From Solirubrobacter soli DSM 22325 (GTDB lineage Bacteria; Actinomycetota; Thermoleophilia; Solirubrobacterales; Solirubrobacteraceae): a stretch of 64,000 nt of DNA. Position numbers and translations under genes: made by a program. The stretch lies in assembly GCF_000423665.1 (NCBI RefSeq), contig NZ_KE384069.1:299588-363587 (forward strand), written 5' to 3'. How positions within the stretch are numbered: the first letter of the stretch is position 1; each line of letters opens with the position of its first letter. Positions 23,350-31,541 of this stretch are shown here, piece by piece. The notes under the pieces are model-generated. The model worked only from the letters and a program-made list of their open reading frames with translations, was not told where the DNA came from and did not search any database.

Positions 23350-25563
23350 TCATGCGAGCGTGAAGCGGCGGACGAGCGCGTCGAGCTCCTCAGCCGTGCG
23401 GCTCAGCGCCTGCGCGGAGGCCGCGATCTCCTGCGCCGAGGCGGAGCTCTGCTGCGTCGAGGCTGAGACCTCCTCGGCGTTGGCCGACGACTGCTCGCTG
23501 ACCGAGGCGACGTCCACGATCTGCTCCTGCATGCGCTCGGCGTCGGAGGCGATGCCGACGGCCGCGTCGCGGATCTCGACCACGCGGGCGTCGAGCGCGT
23601 CGACCGTGCCGACGATGTCGTCGAACGCGCGGCGCGTGTCGACGACGCGCTCCGAGCCTTCCCGCGACCGTTCGCGGGCCTGCTCGACGGCGTCGACCGC
23701 TGAGCGGGTCCCGGCCTGGATCTGGCGCACCAGCTCCGTGATGTCGCCGGCGGCGGTCTGCGAGCCTTCGGCGAGCTTGCGGACCTCGTCGGCGACGACC
23801 GCGAAGCCCTTGCCCTGCTCGCCGGCACGCGCCGCCTCGATCGCGGCGTTGAGCGCCAGGAGGTTCGTCTGCTCCGCGATGTCCGAGATCGTCTTGACGA
23901 TCGTGTCGATCTCGTCGCTCTTGGCGGCCAGGTCGCCGATCGCGGTGGTGACGGTCGCGGAGGAGTGCTCCACGGCCTCCATCGCTTCGGTCGCGGCGGC
24001 GGCGGTGTCGGCGCCGCCGGCGGCGGCCAAGCGTGCGTGGCCGACGGCCTCGGACGCCTCGCGCGCCCGCTCCGCGCTGGCGGTCGCGGCGGCCGCGGTG
24101 TGCTCCGCGGCCGACCGGATCGCGTCGACCTGGCGCACCTGGCGCTCGGCGCCGGTGGCGACCTCGGTGATCGCGGCGGCGATCTCGCCGACGGCGCGCC
24201 CGGTGTCATCGGAGGTCGCGGCCATCTGCTGCGAGGCGGCGCTCAGCGTGCCGGCGGTTCCCGTGACGTCGCCGAGGATCGAGCGCAGCTCCTGCACCAG
24301 GCGCGCGAAGCTGTGGCCGAGCACGTCGGCGTCGGACTTGGGCGTCACCTCGACGGTCAGGTCGCCGGCGGCGACGCGCTCGGCAGTGTCGGCGAGGTCG
24401 CGCTGGTAGGCGACGATCGCCTCGAACGACGCCGCCATCCGGCCGACCTCGTCCTTGGAGCGCACGTCGAGCGCGATGTCGGTGTCGCCGAGCGCGAGGC
24501 GGTCGGCCGCGGCGGCGACGTCGCGCACCGGCTTGGAGATGCGCTGGGCGATCAGGACGATCGCGGCGACGGTCAGCGCCAGCATAAGCAGCGCGACGAG
24601 CAGGAGCTTGGTGCGCAGCGCGTTGGCATCGGCCAGTACCTCGGACATGGGGGCGACCGTCAGGTAGGCCCACTTGCCGGTGGCGACGGGCGCCGTGCTG
24701 ATCAGGACCTGACGGCCGGTGAACGGGTCGGTGGTCTCGACGTGGGCGCTGCGGCCGGCGCGGACGGCGGCGGCGATCGTGCTCAGGCCGCGGTCGTCGT
24801 GCTTCTTCGCCAGGTCCTGCAGGGTCTTGGTGCCGAGGATCTTCTTGTCCGGCCCGGCGACGACGATGCCGGCGTTGGAGACGAGCATCGAGTAGCCGCT
24901 GTCGAGGACCTTGCGCTTGGCCACGACCGCGTTCTGCTGGTTGAGCGTGGAGTCGACGGTGGCGGAGCCGAGGAAGCGGCCGGCGTGGTACATCGGGATC
25001 GCGTAGCTGGTCCAGATCGTGCCGTCGTAGACGTACGGCTCGACCACGATCGGCTTGCCGGCCCGCTTCGGCCCGTCGTAGTAGGCGTCGTGCTCTGGGT
25101 CGGCGACCAGCGGCGAGAAGGACAGCACGCCCTTGTCGTCGCGGGTGAAATACGGGGTGAAGCGGCCGTCCTTCATCGAGCTCAGCTCCTTCGCGCCGCG
25201 AAAGCGGGCGTCGGCCCCGTCGAACGCATCGCGAGCGAACGTCGCGCCGAACGAGAGCAGGGACGGGTCGCCCTCGCCGATCTGGCGCAGCGTCGCCAGC
25301 ACGTCGTCGCGTGAAGAGCCGGGGGTCGTCTCGAGCACCGACGCCAGCGTGCGCGCGGCAGCCATCTTGTGGGCGACCTGCGCGTCGTAGTCGTTCGCGT
25401 AGGCAGCGGACGCCTGCGCAAGCTGCTCGTACGCGCCCTTGCGGGCCTGGTCCGTGGCGCTGCGAACGGCGAGCAGAGCCAGCCCGCCCATCGCGAGCAC
25501 GACGATCGGGGCCAGCAGGAACAGCATCCGGGATTTCAACGAGGTGTTCAGAAGGTGCGGCAT
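23350..25563 (-). CDS. Methyl-accepting chemotaxis protein with dCache sensor
   Basis: A 737-residue transducer. Helix 1 is at about 12-32, then a periplasmic-type dCache_1 domain (about 40-315; [31 protein letters not shown]), helix 2 (about 318-340), HAMP ([20 protein letters not shown]) and a long coiled coil with the signalling tip [20 protein letters not shown]. The dCache pocket suggests a small organic ligand. No CheA or CheW gene lies in the window. The start at 25563 has an AGGG close to the ATG. It is divergent from the phosphatase gene across a palindrome-rich 139-bp region. Confidence 0.93.
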   Translation of the reverse strand: MPHLLNTSLKSRMLFLLAPIVVLAMGGLALLAVRSATDQARKGAYEQLAQASAAYANDYDAQVAHKMAAARTLASVLETTPGSSRDDVLATLRQIGEGDPSLLSFGATFARDAFDGADARFRGAKELSSMKDGRFTPYFTRDDKGVLSFSPLVADPEHDAYYDGPKRAGKPIVVEPYVYDGTIWTSYAIPMYHAGRFLGSATVDSTLNQQNAVVAKRKVLDSGYSMLVSNAGIVVAGPDKKILGTKTLQDLAKKHDDRGLSTIAAAVRAGRSAHVETTDPFTGRQVLISTAPVATGKWAYLTVAPMSEVLADANALRTKLLLVALLMLALTVAAIVLIAQRISKPVRDVAAAADRLALGDTDIALDVRSKDEVGRMAASFEAIVAYQRDLADTAERVAAGDLTVEVTPKSDADVLGHSFARLVQELRSILGDVTGTAGTLSAASQQMAATSDDTGRAVGEIAAAITEVATGAERQVRQVDAIRSAAEHTAAAATASAERAREASEAVGHARLAAAGGADTAAAATEAMEAVEHSSATVTTAIGDLAAKSDEIDTIVKTISDIAEQTNLLALNAAIEAARAGEQGKGFAVVADEVRKLAEGSQTAAGDITELVRQIQAGTRSAVDAVEQARERSREGSERVVDTRRAFDDIVGTVDALDARVVEIRDAAVGIASDAERMQEQIVDVASVSEQSSANAEEVSASTQQSSASAQEIAASAQALSRTAEELDALVRRFTLA

Positions 25564-25600
25564 TCCCTCTGTGGTCGGCGGTGACCGTGCGGGCTTGACC

Positions 25601-25624
25601 GCTGTTAACAGCTCGTGACGTCAC
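25601..25624. promoter_or_regulatory. Two adjacent perfect palindromes in the divergent chemoreceptor/phosphatase region
   Basis: GCTGTTAACAGC (25601-25612) and GTGACGTCAC (25615-25624) are perfect palindromes separated by 2 bp, next to a TTGACC at 25595 that could serve as a -35 toward the phosphatase. They look like binding sites for dimeric regulators; the regulators are unknown. Confidence 0.45.
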
Positions 25625-25647
25625 AAGCCGGTAACGGGCTCATGTCT

Positions 25648-25690
25648 CTCTCATCAAATACTCGCGGCGGTCATCTAAAACTCTCATCAA
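25648..25690 (+). promoter_or_regulatory. Direct repeats CTCTCATCAA before the phosphatase gene
   Basis: CTCTCATCAA occurs at 25648-25657 and 25681-25690, with a related GGTCATCTAA at 25669-25678. Repeated TCATC blocks just upstream of a secreted phosphatase recall actinobacterial PhoP boxes (GTTCATC repeats), but the spacing is irregular (20 and 13 bp). The second copy runs into the AAGGAG ribosome-binding site at 25689-25694. Confidence 0.3.
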
Positions 25691-25702
25691 GGAGTTCCAA
25701 CG

Positions 25703-27490
25703 TTGAACGCAGCAAGGTGGCGCCGCACGCCCGCGGCGCACCGTGCGATGCTGGTCGGCGCCCTCACGACGGCGATGTTCGCCGGCGCGTGGAATGTCGC
25801 CCAGAGCCAGAACGAACCGACGCCGGCGTACCCGCAGGCGGACAAGCACAAGCCGTCGACGCTCGCTGACCGCGTCGTCTTGACCTATGAGGGCGACCCC
25901 GCGGCCTCGCAGTCGGTCACGTGGCGCACGGATGCGACGGTCAAGACGGCCCAGGCCCAGATCGCCCTCTCGGGCGAGGGTCCCTCGTTCAAGAACGCGT
26001 CGAGCACGGTGCTCGCGACGCGCAACGTCAGCCACACGACGAACCTCGGGTACGACTCCGTCTACCACACGGTTCGCTTCACGGGCCTGGCGCCGAAGAC
26101 GAAGTACCTCTACCGCCTCGGCGATGGAACCAACTGGAGCGAGTGGTACGAGTTCCAGACGGCGTCGGCCAACGCGGAGCCGTTCTCGTTCGTCTACTAC
26201 GGCGACGCGCAGAACGACATCCAGGAGCACTGGTCACGCGTCGTGCGCCAGTCGTTCAAGGACGCTCCGGACACGAAGCTGTTCGTGCACGCGGGCGACC
26301 TGATCGACTCCTCCACGTCGGACTCGCAGTGGGGCGAGTGGTTCAACGCCGGCCGCTGGGTCAACGGCATGGTCCCGTCCTTCGGCACCACCGGCAATCA
26401 CGAGTACTCGGGCTCGGCGCTCTCGCCGCAGTGGAATCGCGCGTTCGCGTGGCCGGAGAACGGCCCGCAGGGCACCGGCGCGGTCTACGACGCGCTCAAG
26501 GGCACCGCGTTCTACACGGACTTCCAAGGCGTCCGGTTCATCTCGATGAACTCCAACACGGCGGCTGTGGCATCGGCGCAGCGCGCGCAGTTCCTCGACG
26601 TCCAGACCGCGTGGCTCGAGGACCTGCTCAAGAACAACCCGAACAAGTGGACCGTCGTCACGTTCCACCACCCGATGTTCTCCAACGAGCCGGCGCGCAA
26701 CAACCCCGAGCAGCGCAACCGCTGGCTGCCGATCCTCGAGAAGTACGGCGTCGACCTCGTGCTCCAGGGCCACGACCACTCCTACGGGCGCGGCAACGTG
26801 ATCCAGGGCACGACGACGCAGGGCGGCAACGGCACGATGTACGTCGTCTCGGTCTCCGGCCCGAAGATGTACGGCGCCGATGACTCCAACTGGGTCGAGA
26901 ACGGCGCCCGCGTCGTGCGCCAGTTGACCAACACGCAGCTCTACCAGGTGATCTCGGTCGACGGCAGCCGCCTGACCTACAAGGCCAAGACCGCGACGGG
27001 CCGCCTGCACGACCAGTTCACGATCGACAAGCCGGACGGCCAGGCGAAGATCGTCACGGACGACCTCGCCAACGTGCAGCCGGCGGGTGTCGGCGGCTCG
27101 GTGGCGGGCACGCTCTCGCTCGACCTGGCGGCCGCTCCGTCGCTCGGCGCGTTCACGCCGGGCGTCGCGAAGGACTACGAGGCGGGCGTCGCGGCGACGG
27201 TCACGAGCACGGCGGGCGACGCCACGCTCTCGATCGCCGACACCGCGACGACCGCGCCGGGCAAGCTCGTCAACGGCGCGTTCGCGCTCGCGTCGCCGAT
27301 CCAGGCGGCCGTGAGTGGGGCGTTCGGCCCGGTCAGCGGCACGCCGCTGGCGCTGCACAGCTACAGCGGCCCGGTCTCCAAGGACCCGCTGACGATCCGC
27401 TTCAAGCAGTCGATCGCCGTCCAGGAGCCGCTGCGCACGGGCGCCTACAGCAAGGCGCTCACGCTGACGCTGTCGACGACGGCGCCGTAG
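25703..27490 (+). CDS. Secreted purple-acid-phosphatase-like metallophosphoesterase
   Basis: A 595-residue exported phosphoesterase. The TTG start is fixed by AAGGAG 8 nt upstream. After a signal region (about 1-35) comes a fibronectin-like N-domain (about 40-140), then the calcineurin-like core with YYGDAQND, HAGDLIDS, GNHEYSG, TFHHPMF and GHDHSYGR supplying the two-metal ligands. Order and spacing match purple acid phosphatases. Residues about 470-595 are the C-terminal domain shared with the rhamnosidase and the giant protein (GAFTPGVAKDY to LTLTLSTTAP). It probably releases phosphate from organic esters outside the cell. Confidence 0.88.
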   Translation: MNAARWRRTPAAHRAMLVGALTTAMFAGAWNVAQSQNEPTPAYPQADKHKPSTLADRVVLTYEGDPAASQSVTWRTDATVKTAQAQIALSGEGPSFKNASSTVLATRNVSHTTNLGYDSVYHTVRFTGLAPKTKYLYRLGDGTNWSEWYEFQTASANAEPFSFVYYGDAQNDIQEHWSRVVRQSFKDAPDTKLFVHAGDLIDSSTSDSQWGEWFNAGRWVNGMVPSFGTTGNHEYSGSALSPQWNRAFAWPENGPQGTGAVYDALKGTAFYTDFQGVRFISMNSNTAAVASAQRAQFLDVQTAWLEDLLKNNPNKWTVVTFHHPMFSNEPARNNPEQRNRWLPILEKYGVDLVLQGHDHSYGRGNVIQGTTTQGGNGTMYVVSVSGPKMYGADDSNWVENGARVVRQLTNTQLYQVISVDGSRLTYKAKTATGRLHDQFTIDKPDGQAKIVTDDLANVQPAGVGGSVAGTLSLDLAAAPSLGAFTPGVAKDYEAGVAATVTSTAGDATLSIADTATTAPGKLVNGAFALASPIQAAVSGAFGPVSGTPLALHSYSGPVSKDPLTIRFKQSIAVQEPLRTGAYSKALTLTLSTTAP

Positions 27491-27493
27491 TAC

Positions 27494-27518
27494 GCTGGGT
27501 TGCGTGACGCAACCCAGC
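27494..27518. promoter_or_regulatory. 25-bp perfect palindrome over the thioesterase start codon
   Basis: Arm GCTGGGTTGCGT (27494-27505) and its exact reverse complement (27507-27518) flank one central base. The GTG start codon at 27504-27506 is at the centre, and the -10-like TACGCT at 27491-27496 overlaps the left arm. Likely an autoregulatory operator or an mRNA hairpin that hides the start. It may also terminate phosphatase transcripts. Confidence 0.6.
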
Positions 27519-28007
27519 ACGGAAGTCGAGCGGGTCCGCACCTTCACCTGGTCGGACCCGCTCGAGACCGCCACGGCCGCGGCCTCGCTGCCCGGCCTCG
27601 AGGCGATCCGCAAGATCGCGGCGGGCGAGCTCCCGCCGCCGCCGATCGCCGAACTGCTCGACTTCGAGATCTCGCACGTCGAGGAAGGGCGAGTGATCTT
27701 CGCGTTCACGCCCGCGGAGTGGATGTACAACCCGATCGGGTCCGTCCATGGCGGGGTGGCGGCGACGCTGCTCGACTCGTCGCTGGGCTGCGCGATCCAC
27801 ACGACGCTGGCCGCGGGGCAGCGCTACACGACCTCGGACCTGCAGGTCCGCTACGTGCGGGCGCTGAGCGCGGACTCCGGGCGGGTCCTGGCCGACAGCC
27901 ACGTCGTCCACGCGGGGCGCAAGCTGGCGACCGCCGAGGGTCGTCTATACGCCGAGGACGGCGGCAAGTTGTTCGCACACGCGACGACTTCCTGCTTGAT
28001 TCTCTAG
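27504..28007 (+). CDS. PaaI-family hotdog-fold thioesterase
   Basis: A 167-residue hotdog thioesterase. The motif GSVHGGVAATLLDSSLG is the PaaI/YbgC-type catalytic helix region with its His-Gly-Gly and Asp, followed by YTTSDLQVRYVRAL. It would hydrolyse an acyl-CoA, possibly an aromatic or medium-chain one; the substrate is not known. The GTG start at 27504 has TACGCT 7 nt upstream and lies in the middle of a 25-bp palindrome, so initiation is probably leaderless and regulated. The gap to the phosphatase stop is 13 bp. Confidence 0.88.
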   Translation: MTQPSTEVERVRTFTWSDPLETATAAASLPGLEAIRKIAAGELPPPPIAELLDFEISHVEEGRVIFAFTPAEWMYNPIGSVHGGVAATLLDSSLGCAIHTTLAAGQRYTTSDLQVRYVRALSADSGRVLADSHVVHAGRKLATAEGRLYAEDGGKLFAHATTSCLIL

Positions 28008-28034
28008 CGCCTCCGCGAACCGGTTGTGGTCGTG

Positions 28035-28051
28035 CTGGCAATCAGTGCCAG
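28035..28051. promoter_or_regulatory. Inverted repeat CTGGCA-N5-TGCCAG at the start of the ECF sigma gene
   Basis: Six-base arms with a 5-bp spacer at the likely start of the sigma factor gene (GTG 28045 or 28051). It could be an operator or an RNA hairpin over the start. Confidence 0.3.
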
Positions 28052-28596
28052 TGCTTGACCAACAACTGTCCACAGATGCTGCGTGGATCACGGCCTCGCT
28101 GACGGACCCGTCGGCGTTCGCCGCCGTGTTCGACCGCCACTGGCCGGCGATCCATCGCTGGTGCGTGAGCCGTGCCGGCCCGGCGGGGGAGGACCTCGCC
28201 GCCGAGACCTTCCGGATCGCCTTCGACGAGCGGGCCCGCTTCGACCCCCGCTACGACGACGCCCGGCCGTGGCTCTACGGCATCGCCACCAACCAGTTGC
28301 GGCGCCACTTCCGCGAGGCGGGACGGAGCGGTGGGTGGCCGGACGCCTCCGACGCCGACTTCACCGACGACGCGCTCGGCCGCGTCGAGGCCCGCGCGCT
28401 CGGCCCCGCGCTCGCAGCCGCCCTGCGCGAGGTTCCGGGCATCGACCGCGATGCCCTGCTCCTGCACGCCTGGGCCGACCTGACCTACACCGAGATCGCG
28501 CACGCCACCGGCATCCCGGTCGGCACGGTCCGATCCCGCATCCACCGCGCCCGCACCCGCCTGCGCGCCCACCTTGAACAGGAACCGCCACGATGA
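28051..28596 (+). CDS. ECF-type RNA polymerase sigma factor
   Basis: A sigma-70 family factor of about 181 residues. Region 2 is FAAVFDRHWPAIHRW through DPRYDDARPWLYGIATNQLRRH, and region 4 is ALREVPGIDRDALLLHAWADL plus the HTH TYTEIAHATGIPVGTVRSRI. The start is uncertain: GTG 28051 gives MLDQQLSTDAAW, GTG 28045 adds two residues, and TTG 28024 adds nine. No ribosome-binding site decides between them. The ATGA overlap with the next gene couples it to a membrane protein that is probably its anti-sigma factor. Confidence 0.87.
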   Translation: MLDQQLSTDAAWITASLTDPSAFAAVFDRHWPAIHRWCVSRAGPAGEDLAAETFRIAFDERARFDPRYDDARPWLYGIATNQLRRHFREAGRSGGWPDASDADFTDDALGRVEARALGPALAAALREVPGIDRDALLLHAWADLTYTEIAHATGIPVGTVRSRIHRARTRLRAHLEQEPPR

Positions 28597-29753
28597 ACGA
28601 GCTCGACTGGCTCAATGACGCCCGGCCTGAGGTCCCTGCGCCGGATGAAGAGACGACGGCGTGGGCGCGAGCCGCGCTGCTCGCCTACGCCGCGGGCGAG
28701 ACGCGCGACAGCGCGCGGGCCTGGGTCGCGGGCGAAGGCGACGCGCGGGCCGGCGGCGCGACGGATGCTGACGAGGCTTCGCCGGCGGGGCCGGCCCGCT
28801 CGCGGGTCACCGCCGCGGCGGGGCCGGCCCGCTCGCGGGTGACCGCCGCGGCCGGGCCGGCCCGCGAGAAGCGGCGCGGCCGCCGCGGGCCTCGCAAGGC
28901 GCCCCTCTATGCGCTCGCGGTCGTGGTGTTCGGGATCGCGATCGTCGTCGGCGCCGGAGCGCTGCCGTCCGGGGACGACGGCGCCTCGCCGCGGATCGGC
29001 CGGATCGTCGGCGGCCCGGCGCCGGCCGAGGCCGCGTTGGTGAAGTTCGCCCGGCGCATCCAGCAGCAGCCCGCGCCGACCGGGGACGCGACGCTCGTCC
29101 AGCGCTCGCACCACTTCCCGGACGGGTCGAAGGACTTCACCGGCGCCGACCTCTACCTCGACGACGGCCGGTACTTCTACGGGATGACGATGGCCGAGCT
29201 CAAGGCGGCCAAGGACGACATCGGTGAGGGCGTGCCGAAGCTCGAGCGCGAGGCGGCGAAGGCCGCGATCGGCGTTCCGGTCGCCCAGGCGCGGCGCAAG
29301 ATGATCGACGCGACGTTCGGACCGAAGGGCGAGCCCGCCCCGGGGACCGGCGTCGACCAGGCCGCCGAGCAGGCGGCACGGCGCAAGAAGCTCGCGGCGA
29401 AGCTGACCGGCCCGACGCCGACGCCCGCGCCCAAGAGCATCATCGACAACAACCGCGTCTGGATCGGCAGCATGGACGCGCTGATCGCGGGCGCGGGGAA
29501 CATCGAGGTGCGGGCCGGGGTGATGCAGCTGATCAGCACGATCGGCGGCGTCAAGGTGACCGACCACGGCGCGACGCTCGACATCCGCAACACCGAGTTC
29601 CCCGACGGCTACGCCGAGACGCTGACCGTCGACGCGAAGACCGGCGTCATCCAGAAGATGACCGGCGGCGTGCCCGGCAAGACGCCGGAAGTCGTGGTCG
29701 ACTACGAGATCACGCGCGTCGACGCCGAGGACGTGCTGCCGGCGCTCAGGTAG
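28593..29753 (+). CDS. Single-pass membrane protein, probable anti-sigma factor (CU044_5270-like)
   Basis: A 386-residue protein coupled to the ECF sigma gene by an ATGA overlap. Residues 1-60 (MNELDWLNDARPEVPAPDEE) are a short cytoplasmic segment. An Ala/Gly/Arg linker contains 2.4 copies of an 11-residue repeat, AGPARSRVTAA. A membrane helix follows (LYALAVVVFGIAIVVGAGAL, about 108-128), then an external domain of about 250 residues resembling the CU044_5270 family found next to actinobacterial ECF sigma factors. There is no zinc-finger HxxxCxxC. The anti-sigma role rests on gene order. Confidence 0.72.
   Translation: MNELDWLNDARPEVPAPDEETTAWARAALLAYAAGETRDSARAWVAGEGDARAGGATDADEASPAGPARSRVTAAAGPARSRVTAAAGPAREKRRGRRGPRKAPLYALAVVVFGIAIVVGAGALPSGDDGASPRIGRIVGGPAPAEAALVKFARRIQQQPAPTGDATLVQRSHHFPDGSKDFTGADLYLDDGRYFYGMTMAELKAAKDDIGEGVPKLEREAAKAAIGVPVAQARRKMIDATFGPKGEPAPGTGVDQAAEQAARRKKLAAKLTGPTPTPAPKSIIDNNRVWIGSMDALIAGAGNIEVRAGVMQLISTIGGVKVTDHGATLDIRNTEFPDGYAETLTVDAKTGVIQKMTGGVPGKTPEVVVDYEITRVDAEDVLPALR
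28785..28865 (+). repeat. 33-bp tandem repeat, about 2.4 copies
   Basis: In-frame units at 28785-28817 and 28818-28850 and a partial third encode AGPARSRVTAA in the linker of the probable anti-sigma factor. Likely a replication-slippage product. Confidence 0.8.
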
Positions 29754-30018
29754 GCCGCCGCGGCGGGCGGGGGCGCGAGCGACGCGCGGCCTCGCCCGCA
29801 TGCGGGTCCGGCGGTGGGGGAGGCTTGGGCTGCGACGCCTCGCGCTCCCTGTCCTCCGACTGCCCGATCGCCAGGAACACCAGCGACACCGCGATCACGC
29901 ACGCGACCCCGAAGACCGCGAACGCGGTCGCCTTCAGCGCCATCGAGTCGCCCGCGAACACGAGGAACGCGGCGGCGGCGAAGAACAGGACGGAGGTGCC
30001 GAGGGCGGCCACGCGCAT
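29746..30018 (-). CDS. Small two-helix membrane protein with Pro/Arg tail
   Basis: A 90-residue protein with two hydrophobic segments (ALGTSVLFFAAAAFLVFAG and TAFAVFGVACVIAVSLVFLA) followed by a charged tail with a Pro run and Arg-rich end. The family is not recognised. The ATG at 30018 is supported by TAATGT (30026-30031 on the plus strand) ending 7 nt upstream, with GGAGG in the gap. The 3' end overlaps the anti-sigma stop by 8 bp, and the gene is divergent from the GH13 gene with closely packed -10 boxes. Confidence 0.55.
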   Translation of the reverse strand: MRVAALGTSVLFFAAAAFLVFAGDSMALKATAFAVFGVACVIAVSLVFLAIGQSEDREREASQPKPPPPPDPHAGEAARRSRPRPPRRPT

Positions 30019-30047
30019 CGCCTCCACATTACGTGACAATCCCGGCC

Positions 30048-31541
30048 ATGTCTGAGCCGGCCTGGTGGCAGCGGGGTGCCATCTACCAGATCTATCCACG
30101 GTCCTTCGCGGACTCCGACGGCGACGGGGTGGGCGATCTCGCGGGGATCACCGCGCGGTTGGACCACCTCGCGTCGCTGCGGGTGGCAGCGATCTGGCTG
30201 AGCCCGATCTTCACCTCGCCGATGGCCGACTTCGGCTACGACGTCGCCGACTACTGCGACGTCGACCCGGTCTTCGGCACCCTCCAGGATCTCGACGAGT
30301 TGGTGGCGGAGGCGCACGCGCGGGACATCCGGCTGATCCTCGACTGGGTCCCGAACCACAGCTCGGATCAGCACCCCTGGTTCGTCGAGTCGCGCTCGAG
30401 CCGGGAGAACGCCAAGCGCGACTGGTACACGTGGCGCGACGCCCCCAACGACTGGGAGTCGGTCTTCAAGGCGTGCGGCCCCGCGTGGACGCTCGACGAG
30501 ACCACCGGCCAGTACTACCTGCACAGCTTCATGCCGGAGCAGCCCGATCTGAACTGGGAGAACCCGGAGGTCGTGGCCGCGATGCACGACACGATCCGCT
30601 TCTGGTTCGCCCGCGGCGTCGACGGCCTGCGTCTGGACGCGATCGCCAAGATCGCCAAGGACCCGCTCCTGCGTGACCAGACAGGGGCGCCGAAGCGCCA
30701 CGACGAGGACTGGGAGTCGATCCACGGCTTCCTGCGCGGCATCCGCGCCGTCGTCGACGAGTTCGACGACCGGATGATCGTGGGGGAGGTGGCGCTGCAG
30801 AACCTCCACCGCGTCGTCGGGTACCTCGAGTCCGGCGACCAACTGCATATGGCGCACAACTTCGTCTTCATCGACCAGGACTGGGGCGCGGAGGCCTACG
30901 GCGACTGCATTCAGGACTTCGAGCGGCTGGCGGAGGAGACGGCCTGGCCGGCGTGGTTCCTCGCCAACCACGACAAGTCCCGACCGCGCACCCGCTTCGA
31001 CCACGACGGCCTCGGCGCCCAGCGCGCCCGCGCGATCCTCGTGATGCTCTACACGCTGCGCGGCACCCCGTTCATCTACCAGGGGGAGGAGCTCGGGCTG
31101 CCCGACGCGCGGATCCCGCCCGACCGCGTCGTCGACGTCGACGGCCGCGACCCCGAACGCGCGCCGATCCCCTGGACGCGCGGCGACGGGCACGGCTTCA
31201 CCACGGGCTCGCCCTGGCTGCCGTTCGTGGACGACGCCGACGAGCTCAGCGCCCAGGCGCAGGGCGAGGACCCGGATTCGACGCTGAGCCTCACCCGAGC
31301 GCTCGCCCGCCTGCGCGACGAGACGCCCGCGCTCGTCCTCGGCGACCAGGCGCCGGTCGACGCCGGCGAGGGCGTGCTGGCGTGGACGCGCGGGGGCGAG
31401 CTGTTCGTCGCGGTGAACTTCACGGCGGAGCCGAAACCGCTGGACCCCCGCGGCGAGCTCGTCCTCTCGAGCGACCCGGCACGCAAGAGCGCCTCGCCCG
31501 AGCTGGGCCCGAGCGAGGCGATCGTCTTGCGGCTGTCCTAG
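30048..31541 (+). CDS. GH13 alpha-glucosidase / oligo-1,6-glucosidase-like enzyme
   Basis: A 497-residue alpha-amylase superfamily enzyme. It opens with WWQRGAIYQIYPRSFADSDGDGVGDL, typical of alpha-glucosidases (first part WWQRGAIYQIYPRSF), then LDWVPNHSS (region I), GLRLDAIAK with the nucleophile Asp (about 197), VGEVAL with the acid/base Glu (about 247) and NHDKSR with the stabilising Asp (about 307). There is no signal peptide, so it acts in the cytoplasm on imported alpha-glucosides. ATG 30048 has GACAAT ending 7 nt upstream. It could process sugars brought in by the ABC importer at 37.5-41.7 kb; that link is inferred. Confidence 0.92.
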   Translation: MSEPAWWQRGAIYQIYPRSFADSDGDGVGDLAGITARLDHLASLRVAAIWLSPIFTSPMADFGYDVADYCDVDPVFGTLQDLDELVAEAHARDIRLILDWVPNHSSDQHPWFVESRSSRENAKRDWYTWRDAPNDWESVFKACGPAWTLDETTGQYYLHSFMPEQPDLNWENPEVVAAMHDTIRFWFARGVDGLRLDAIAKIAKDPLLRDQTGAPKRHDEDWESIHGFLRGIRAVVDEFDDRMIVGEVALQNLHRVVGYLESGDQLHMAHNFVFIDQDWGAEAYGDCIQDFERLAEETAWPAWFLANHDKSRPRTRFDHDGLGAQRARAILVMLYTLRGTPFIYQGEELGLPDARIPPDRVVDVDGRDPERAPIPWTRGDGHGFTTGSPWLPFVDDADELSAQAQGEDPDSTLSLTRALARLRDETPALVLGDQAPVDAGEGVLAWTRGGELFVAVNFTAEPKPLDPRGELVLSSDPARKSASPELGPSEAIVLRLS

